Origin: Candidatus Micrarchaeaceae archaeon
Lineage (GTDB): Archaea; Micrarchaeota; Micrarchaeia; Micrarchaeales; Micrarchaeaceae
NCBI GenBank assembly: GCA_027310535.1
Contig: DAIDAQ010000013.1
Span: forward strand, 1 to 17,728
Length of the DNA stretch: 17,728 nt
Direction: 5' to 3'
The notes below the pieces were generated by a model that worked only from the letters and a program-made list of their open reading frames with translations, searched no databases and was not told the DNA's origin. The position numbers and the translations under genes were made by a program. Shown piece after piece: positions 1-4,958 of the stretch (the stretch's first letter is position 1; each line of letters begins with the position of its first letter).

Positions 1-771
1 GATGAAAACGATCCGAAGAAGTACGGGATAAATGCATCTTCCTGGACCACGAAAGAACTGCGCCTCTATTTCATGAAGCATAAAGACAAAACCATCAATG
101 AGGAGACGTTCAGGGTTCATCTTGTAAGGACAGGGGCGCACTATGTGAAGGCGCAGCTGAGGTACAAGGAGGCAGACTTCGAAAGACAGGTGGAGTTTGT
201 GAAAGGTTTCCAAACTCTGCTGAGCAACTTCGAGTTCACAAAAGTCGTGTTTGTCGACGAGATGTCTGTATCCACATCAGCACACAATGGATATGGATGG
301 ACGTACGGCCAACGGCTTATTGTCGATGCGCCGCAGAGCAAGACCGAGAGGGCGAATTACTTCGGTGCCGTCGAGGTCTCAGAAGGAGAGATTATCGAGA
401 CCGTGAGAAAATCCGCAAAGACGCCGTCGTTCCTGCTGCTTCTCCACAAGATAGAACAGCATTATCCCGACGACAGAATACTGGTTGTCCTGGACAACGG
501 CGCGGTGCATCATGATAAACGTGTCGGTAGGTTTTTCGGCAAGAGGGGCAACATGCGGTTGCTGTTCATGCCTCCATACTCGCCTGAACTCAACCCAGAG
601 GAGTACTTGCACAACCACTTACGGAACAAACTACTGAACAACCGTAACTTCAAGAGCAACAAACAGATACGACATGTCATCGGTCGTTTCACTGACACGA
701 TGACATGCGACGAAGTTAGGAGTGTCGCAACAATGGCGCCTATAGAGGCACTGCTTTCTGTGCAAAAATAG
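1..771 (+). CDS. IS630-family DDE transposase, 5' end outside window
   Basis: Transposase of the IS630/Tc1-mariner type, which cuts and pastes its element into TA dinucleotides. The frame is open from base 1, so the start lies upstream; 256 residues are visible and the family usually has about 330-350. A WTTKELRLYF stretch near the beginning fits the end of the N-terminal helix-turn-helix. The DDE catalytic triad is readable: D in VVFVDEM (codon 256-258), D in LVVLDNG (493-495), and E in PYSPELNPEEY (codon 601-603; the family consensus is NPIE). No frameshift or internal stop is seen in the visible part, so this copy may be active. Its base composition is clearly richer in GC than the island that follows. 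The stop codon sits inside the terminal repeat at 769-797. Confidence 0.9.
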   Translation, partial: DENDPKKYGINASSWTTKELRLYFMKHKDKTINEETFRVHLVRTGAHYVKAQLRYKEADFERQVEFVKGFQTLLSNFEFTKVVFVDEMSVSTSAHNGYGWTYGQRLIVDAPQSKTERANYFGAVEVSEGEIIETVRKSAKTPSFLLLLHKIEQHYPDDRILVVLDNGAVHHDKRVGRFFGKRGNMRLLFMPPYSPELNPEEYLHNHLRNKLLNNRNFKSNKQIRHVIGRFTDTMTCDEVRSVATMAPIEALLSVQK

Positions 772-797
772 TTGTGGAACTTTCACGGAAAGCTATA
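731..797 (+). repeat. Right end of the IS630 element (copy A)
   Basis: The 29 bases at 769-797 are an exact reverse complement of 3234-3262. The match continues imperfectly inward over the last transposase codons (about 731-768 against 3263-3296, 27 of the first 34 positions, mostly transitions). It ends at a TA-rich junction (GCTATA), as expected for an IS630 element that targets TA. The left end is outside the window. Confidence 0.8.
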
Positions 798-1069
798 AAG
801 TATAGGCTCATGGTATGTTTTAATAGCTTTTGGTATGAATTTTTAGTTTTATCTATTACTTTATTCTGTAAAATGAACTATCCTCGGTTATTATCTTACG
901 GTTATTTATATTTCCTAATTCATATAGAAACTATCAAGAATTCATTAAAGGGTTGGTAATGTGGTTGGATTGGGTGATCTAATCGTATATAGACTAAGAT
1001 ATAGCCTAGCCTTTGTAACTCATACCCAAATCATCCAGTCTTCACTTACTATCCAATAATGAGAATATT
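798..1069. other. AT-rich spacer between IS630 end and peptide gene
   Basis: No convincing gene is seen here. A 61-codon open frame starts at 774, but it begins inside the IS630 terminal repeat, has no ribosome binding site and resembles no family, so I treat it as chance. Several TATA-like stretches occur (around 902-911 and 986-994) and could drive the downstream genes, but none can be placed confidently relative to a transcription start. Confidence 0.5.
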
Positions 1070-1076
1070 AGGTGAG
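1070..1076 (+). promoter_or_regulatory. Shine-Dalgarno site of the 53-residue peptide
   Basis: AGGTGAG lies 4 bases before the ATG at 1081 and matches the archaeal anti-SD complement GGAGGTGA over AGGTGA. Together with the internal repeat of the peptide, it is the main reason to accept so short a gene. Confidence 0.6.
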
Positions 1077-1080
1077 AAGA

Positions 1081-1242
1081 ATGGAAAAGAGGAATAGAAA
1101 CAGATTGGAAGCAGGACATCCAGGATGTGGTCATCAAGGATGTACAGAATCGGGGGTTGTACAAAGACTCGAATCTGGACATAGCGGTTGTGACCATCCT
1201 GGTTGTGGTGCCTCAGAAGTGGAACAGAGACTTGAGGCATGA
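1081..1242 (+). CDS. 53-residue peptide with two H-x2-C-x-H-x2-C repeats
   Basis: Not a family I recognise. The peptide is built from two 21-residue repeats plus the start of a third. Each repeat begins RLE[AS]GH; the first carries GHPGCGHQGC (residues 12-21) and the second GHSGCDHPGC (residues 33-42), and the chain ends QRLEA. H13, C16, H18, C21 and H34, C37, H39, C42 have identical spacing, which suggests two metal-binding sites, probably zinc; that role is inference. The N-terminus (MEKRNRNR) is basic. There is no signal peptide or membrane segment. A good ribosome binding site precedes the ATG. The repeats differ more at the DNA level than in the key residues, which argues for selection on the protein. 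It lies 55 bases upstream of the Ntn-hydrolase gene on the same strand, with a hairpin between them. Confidence 0.65.
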   Translation: MEKRNRNRLEAGHPGCGHQGCTESGVVQRLESGHSGCDHPGCGASEVEQRLEA

Positions 1243-1251
1243 ATTCATTTT

Positions 1252-1274
1252 GCACCCATTTATTTTTTGGGTGC
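1252..1274 (+). terminator. Hairpin between peptide gene and Ntn-hydrolase
   Basis: GCACCCA (1252-1258) pairs with TGGGTGC (1268-1274) around a 9-base T-rich loop. It starts 9 bases after the peptide stop and ends 23 bases before the next ATG. It could end the peptide transcript, protect its 3' end, or act on the mRNA leader of the Ntn-hydrolase gene. The oligo-T is in the loop rather than after the stem, so a bacterial-style terminator is not certain. Confidence 0.4.
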
Positions 1275-1297
1275 TTAATATTAAAAGAGAGGATTGA

Positions 1298-2020
1298 ATG
1301 ACTTTGATATGCGCAATAAAATGCAACAATGGTATAGTTCTAGGTTCTGACGGACAAGCAGCAGTTAATACTACCGGGGGGGCTATAAGGCACCAAATAC
1401 AGAAGATACATCAAATTGGCGACAAGACTGTATTTTTGGCAAGCGGAACTATAGGTCTTATACAAAAGAGTATGGAGATAATCAAAAGAAATTCTAAAGA
1501 ACTTGATACTGGTCTAAATACCAATACATTAGAGAAAATAAAGAAGGAGATATTCCCCCTGCTTAAAAGTGCTAGGGATACCTACATCCAATACAATAAT
1601 AAGACTGAAGGAGCTCCAGCAGCAGACTTGCTTCTCTGTGGACTTGATAAAAATAAAGAATTGAAAATCTGGCACATGGGAGCAGATACACATGATGAGT
1701 TTATTGATGTCGTTGGATGTTACTGTAGTGGTAATGGCGAGACTTTTGGTTATTCTCTTCTGAAAAGTTTGATGCAATCCTCATCAAATGTAACTTCTGG
1801 GAAACTCATTGTTTATAGGACCTTAAGAGACACCATAAATGCGCTGGCTGCTGGAGTTGGGGAACCAATAGATATCTGGTTTATCCAAGATACTGGATTA
1901 GTACATAAATTATCTAATGGAGAAATGGATGGTCTTTCAACAGCTTATAAAAAATGGAAAGAACTCGAAGCTAATTTCTTGTCTGGTAATCTAGAAAAAT
2001 TTAAAAACAAAAAGAAATGA
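1298..2020 (+). CDS. Proteasome-beta/HslV-type Ntn-hydrolase
   Basis: Predicted N-terminal-nucleophile hydrolase, 240 residues. The gene begins M-T-L-I, so methionine aminopeptidase would expose Thr as the nucleophile without a propeptide, as in HslV. Counting that Thr as 1, Asp falls at 17 in GSDGQA, which closely resembles the GDGQA of HslV. The Lys of QKIHQI matches the proteasome/HslV Lys33 with two extra residues before it. A later CSGNGETFGYSLL stretch resembles the glycine-rich Ser129 region of proteasome beta subunits, although the usual GSGS is altered. The chain is longer than HslV (about 175 residues) or a mature beta subunit (about 205), with a basic helical tail rich in Lys. No HslU, PAN or alpha subunit is in the window, so its partner unfoldase, if any, is unknown. 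GAGAGGA at 1287-1293 is a plausible ribosome binding site. The AT-rich composition suggests transfer. Confidence 0.75.
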   Translation: MTLICAIKCNNGIVLGSDGQAAVNTTGGAIRHQIQKIHQIGDKTVFLASGTIGLIQKSMEIIKRNSKELDTGLNTNTLEKIKKEIFPLLKSARDTYIQYNNKTEGAPAADLLLCGLDKNKELKIWHMGADTHDEFIDVVGCYCSGNGETFGYSLLKSLMQSSSNVTSGKLIVYRTLRDTINALAAGVGEPIDIWFIQDTGLVHKLSNGEMDGLSTAYKKWKELEANFLSGNLEKFKNKKK

Positions 2021-2024
2021 GCAT

Positions 2025-2684
2025 ATGGACAAGTCTAAAACTGCAAAACAAAACCAGTTACATACTTCATTTATTACTGACACCCAACCTTTACTTATAA
2101 AAGGGATTAAAGACGATTTGGGGAAAAAAATCGATACACTTTCTAAAATAAAGGGGGGACTTGATGAAGCAGCAAGAATACAGCCATGCCCCGGTTGCAA
2201 GCACGACATTGAACAGCTTTCAAAATTTATGGAAGGAAAAATAGAATCAATTAAAACTGGCGCCTCTGTAAATAATTCAGCAAAAAAAGCATTGAAAGAA
2301 GTCGATTCTATAAACGAACTTACTGATATGGCCATTGTTATAGCCAAGATTATAAAGCCATTTACACGAGTAAGCAAAGTTCCAGAGGTATATGTGAAGG
2401 TATTAAATGATGATTTAGAAGCTAACAGAAAAGTAAAGATCATTCTTTTAGAAACAAATGAGATGATAAAAGAACTAAAAGATACTGACAAAGAATTGTG
2501 TCTAGCATCAGACATAATGGATTCGTTTATTGGGGCGGTAGACTTCAAATTAAGTATAGACCCAGTAACATTCTATCTATTTGATAGAACTATAAAACTA
2601 GGATATAAAACTCATCTTCTCCGTGCAACGAGCAAGGCAATTGTTGGAGTAAAAGGCATTATAAATCCATCAAGATATCGCTGA
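2025..2684 (+). CDS. Uncharacterised helical protein with CPGCKH motif
   Basis: Not recognised. It has 219 residues, is mainly charged and helical with coiled-coil-like stretches (about 25-50 and 120-155), and has no signal peptide. Residues 55-60 read CPGCKH, a C-x2-C-x-H group that could bind metal. The P-G-C-x-H core is shared with the 53-residue peptide upstream (HPGCGH). A moderately hydrophobic segment near 98-112 (DMAIVIAKIIKPF) is too short and broken by charge to call a membrane helix. The start lies 4 bases after the stop of the Ntn-hydrolase gene, so the two are almost certainly cotranscribed and may work together, for example as adaptor or substrate carrier with the hydrolase; that is inference. 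The AT-rich codon use is like its neighbours in the island. Confidence 0.6.
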   Translation: MDKSKTAKQNQLHTSFITDTQPLLIKGIKDDLGKKIDTLSKIKGGLDEAARIQPCPGCKHDIEQLSKFMEGKIESIKTGASVNNSAKKALKEVDSINELTDMAIVIAKIIKPFTRVSKVPEVYVKVLNDDLEANRKVKIILLETNEMIKELKDTDKELCLASDIMDSFIGAVDFKLSIDPVTFYLFDRTIKLGYKTHLLRATSKAIVGVKGIINPSRYR

Positions 2685-2685
2685 T

Positions 2686-3291
2686 ATGATGGAGAAAAAT
2701 AAATTATCAACACTTATATTTTGTAAAGATGGAATAGATAATCTATTGGAATTAATCCAAGAAGTTTATTCTTTTTCAGACGAAATAGTAATTGTAGATT
2801 CTAGTACGCCTAAGAATCATTTATTGTTATTAAAGAGAAGAAGAGAGATGAAGTTAGGCAAATTAAGAATCTTTCCTGTTGTTGCACTAGGCCACCCAGA
2901 ACCTTATCAAATGTACGGATTGAGAAAATGTCGTTATCAATGGATATTTTATATAGATACCGACGAAAGACCAAATAAACATCTAAAGAAGAATATAAGG
3001 GAGCTAATCAAAAATGCAAGGTGTGATGCTTTTTTGGTGAGAAAGAAAGAATTAGACAAGAATGGAAAGAGATATTTTGATTCATATCAAAGGAGATTAT
3101 TTAGAAAAAAGAAAGCCCATTATACAGGTAATGTGTTCTACGATCCAATAATAAATGGTGTAGAAAAAAAGCTAAACAAAACCTATTTTCTAAATCACCA
3201 TTTTGAATATTATGAGAACCTTGACAAGAGCTATATAGCTTTCCGTGAAAGTTCCACAACTACTTTTACACGGGAAGCAGCACCTCTATAG
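2686..3291 (+). pseudogene. Family 2 glycosyltransferase truncated by an IS630 end
   Basis: N-terminal part of a GT-A fold, family 2 glycosyltransferase that would transfer a sugar from a nucleotide donor. Visible hallmarks are the first-strand region LSTLIFCKDGIDN, the nucleotide-binding Asp38 in VIVDSST, and the DXD metal site at residues 91-93 in WIFYIDTDERP. Only about 183 residues are native. At base 3234 the frame runs into the reverse complement of an IS630 right end, and the last 18 or so residues (AFRESSTTTFTREAAPL) are translated transposon DNA. The C-terminal acceptor region is missing and is not found downstream, so the protein is probably inactive. ATG codons at 2686 and 2689 are both possible starts. 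It follows the CPGCKH gene after one base, which puts it in the same operon as the Ntn-hydrolase. Confidence 0.75.
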
Positions 3292-3296
3292 GTGCC
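3234..3296 (-). mobile_element. Right-end remnant of a second, divergent IS630 copy (copy B)
   Basis: Read on the minus strand this is the last part of an IS630 transposase gene (APIEVLLPV then stop, against APIEALLSVQK in copy A) followed by the terminal repeat, exact over 29 bases (3234-3262). Transposase homology stops near 3296, so almost the whole element is gone. Within it, GCACCT (3280-3285) and AGGTGC (3290-3295) form a perfect 6-base stem; copy A has only a shorter stem in the same place. Insertion of this end broke the glycosyltransferase frame. Confidence 0.75.
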
Positions 3297-3441
3297 TACT
3301 TCCAGTATATAAGGCCTCATACCTTATCTTTTCACGTGCATCCTTGCAGTTCCTGCAAAGGTTGCGAGAACATTGGGTCGCCTTCCAAATGGTCTCTGCA
3401 AAAAACGTGGGAAGTGGGGCAAACAGAGCTGCTAGCAGCAG
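3297..3441. other. Spacer downstream of lysS, no assigned gene
   Basis: There is no recognised gene. On the minus strand the frame of lysS stays open past its TAG for about 45 codons and contains a C-S-R-N-L-C-R-N-C cluster. The plus strand is also open, so this may be chance. GCTGCTAGCAGC (3428-3439) is a perfect 12-base palindrome directly after the lysS stop and may form a hairpin at the 3' end of its mRNA, although no T-run follows. Confidence 0.4.
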
Positions 3442-4866
3442 CTATTTTCTTTTTTCCATCGGGAACGCAATCACCTCCTTGATAGATGTCTGGTTTGTCA
3501 GCAGCATTACGAGCCTGTCGACCCCTATTCCGATACCGCCCATCGGAGGCATCCCATACTCCATCGCTTCGATGAATCCAACATCCAGCGGCTCTGCCTC
3601 CTTGTCGCCCACTTCAGCCTTCTGCTGTTCTGCTGCGAAGTTTTCTCTCTGTATAAACGGATCGTTCAGCTCTGAATAGGCATTCGCCAGTTCTATCCCC
3701 ATGATGAAGAGCTCGAACCTCTCCACGAGCTTTTTGTTACCGCGCTTGAGCCTGGTGAGCGGCGATGTCTCCCTTGGATAGTCGATAGCGAATGTAGGCT
3801 GTTTCAGCGCCGGCTGGACCAGGACGTCGAAGAGTTTCTGGTAGGCGTGCGCCCTGAACCTCTTGCCATTATCGAACCTTATGTTGTTTTTCTCAGCGAG
3901 GGCAAAAAGCTCATCGTCGCTCAGCGAGAGTACGTCGCTCCCTGTGGCCTCGTTTATGCTGTCGACAAAGCTGATGCGCTTGAATGGGGCGCTGAAGCTC
4001 AGCCTCTCACCCTGGTACCCTATGGTGTCAGTGTTGTACAGTTCCTTCACAATATACTCGAACATCCCTTCAGTGAGCCTCATCATCCCCTCGTAGTCAG
4101 TGTAGGCCTGGTACGCCTCCATCATCGTGAACTCGGGGCTGTGCGTGCTGTCTATGTCCTCATTCCTGAACGCCTTGTATACCTCAAACACCTTTTCGAA
4201 GCCACCAATGACAAGCCTCTTCAGATAAAGTTCGTTGGCTATTCTAAGGTAGTCTTCCTCATCCAGCGTGTTGACGAATGTCCTGAACGGCTCCGCATCC
4301 GCGCCGCCGTAGAGCGGCTGTATCACAGGCGTTTCGAACTCCATAAAGCCCTGCTCCTCCAGATAATGGCGTATCATCCTTGTTATCCGCACCCTCTTCA
4401 CAAAAATGTCACGCACCTCGGGGTTCACTACGAGGTCCAGGTAGCGCTTCCTATACCTCAACTCTGTGTCCTTGAGCCCCTCCCATTTCGCAGGCAGCAT
4501 GCGGACAGCCTTCGCGAGCAGACTGTATTCCTTCGCCCTTACGCTTATCTCGCCTGGGTTTGTCTTGAAGACTCTGCCACTGGCGCCAAGCATGTCGCCG
4601 GGATTGGCGGACTTTGCGAACCTTATACCCTCTTCACCGACTTCAGCGAAGTCAAAGCAGCACTGGATCGTGCTGGCACCGTCAAGCAGGTCAATGAAGA
4701 CAAGCTTTCCTGACTTTCTCACTGTTGTCACCCTGCCGGCAACAGAGACAGTCTTGCCTTCGTATGATGTATAATGTGCTTTGATCTCACCGGCAAACGC
4801 GTCTTTCTTGTAGGTGTAAGGCAGTGAAGCTATTAACTTACGGAGATTTTGATCGCTTTCTCCCAT
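3442..4866 (-). CDS. lysS: Lysyl-tRNA synthetase, class II
   Basis: Charges tRNA-Lys with lysine using ATP in the cytoplasm. The order of parts is that of class II LysRS. An N-terminal OB-fold anticodon-binding domain comes first (VSVAGRVTTVRKSGKLVFIDL region, about residues 40-120 counted from the GTG at 4875). The LRYRKRYLDL block and motif 1 follow, then motif 2 with R237 in FRNEDID and the PEFTMMEAY sequence, and motif 3 with GIGIGVDRL at 447-455. The length of 474-477 residues is slightly short of the common 490-510. Two starts are possible: GTG at 4875 or ATG at 4866. I prefer the ATG because a TATA-like box at 4898-4905 would place transcription start around 4875-4880, leaving a short leader. 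It is divergent from the TPR-AAA gene with a compact shared promoter region. No defects are seen. Confidence 0.95.
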   Translation of the reverse strand: MGESDQNLRKLIASLPYTYKKDAFAGEIKAHYTSYEGKTVSVAGRVTTVRKSGKLVFIDLLDGASTIQCCFDFAEVGEEGIRFAKSANPGDMLGASGRVFKTNPGEISVRAKEYSLLAKAVRMLPAKWEGLKDTELRYRKRYLDLVVNPEVRDIFVKRVRITRMIRHYLEEQGFMEFETPVIQPLYGGADAEPFRTFVNTLDEEDYLRIANELYLKRLVIGGFEKVFEVYKAFRNEDIDSTHSPEFTMMEAYQAYTDYEGMMRLTEGMFEYIVKELYNTDTIGYQGERLSFSAPFKRISFVDSINEATGSDVLSLSDDELFALAEKNNIRFDNGKRFRAHAYQKLFDVLVQPALKQPTFAIDYPRETSPLTRLKRGNKKLVERFELFIMGIELANAYSELNDPFIQRENFAAEQQKAEVGDKEAEPLDVGFIEAMEYGMPPMGGIGIGVDRLVMLLTNQTSIKEVIAFPMEKRK

Positions 4867-4897
4867 CTTTACCACGAATATTAGAAGGAGAAGAACC

Positions 4898-4905
4898 TAT
4901 TTAAG
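4898..4905 (-). promoter_or_regulatory. TATA-like box of lysS
   Basis: On the minus strand the sequence reads CTTAAATA, centred about 36 bases before the preferred ATG at 4866. That spacing suits an archaeal promoter with a short leader. It lies in the 83-92 base divergent region shared with the gene starting at 4959. Confidence 0.45.
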
Positions 4906-4923
4906 CACCACACAGTGATACCT

Positions 4924-4931
4924 AAATATAT
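4924..4931 (+). promoter_or_regulatory. TATA-like box of the TPR-AAA ATPase gene
   Basis: AAATATAT, within CCTAAATATATTTTA, lies 28-35 bases before the ATG at 4959. This is the spacing expected for a leaderless or nearly leaderless archaeal transcript; no ribosome binding site is seen before that ATG, which agrees. Confidence 0.55.
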
Positions 4932-4958
4932 TTTAGCACCAAAATATTAGGGAATCAC

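Noticed and set aside
774..959. 61-codon plus-strand frame after the transposase
   Set aside because: It begins inside the IS630 terminal repeat, has no ribosome binding site, and its composition is that of AT-rich non-coding DNA.
960..1040. Possible inverted repeat GGATTGGGTGAT against ACCCAAATCATCC
   Set aside because: The arms match only in short pieces with shifts, so no stable stem can be drawn.
1991..2548. 185-codon minus-strand frame
   Set aside because: Antisense to the CPGCKH gene, which has operon spacing to the Ntn-hydrolase; the minus reading is a Ser/Phe/Ile-rich shadow.
3245..3679. 144-codon plus-strand frame downstream of the glycosyltransferase
   Set aside because: It starts in the IS630 remnant and runs antisense into lysS; no domain or ribosome binding site is seen.
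3847..4713. 288-codon plus-strand frame
   Set aside because: It lies wholly antisense to lysS, whose class II motifs are unambiguous; long antisense frames are common opposite GC-rich genes.
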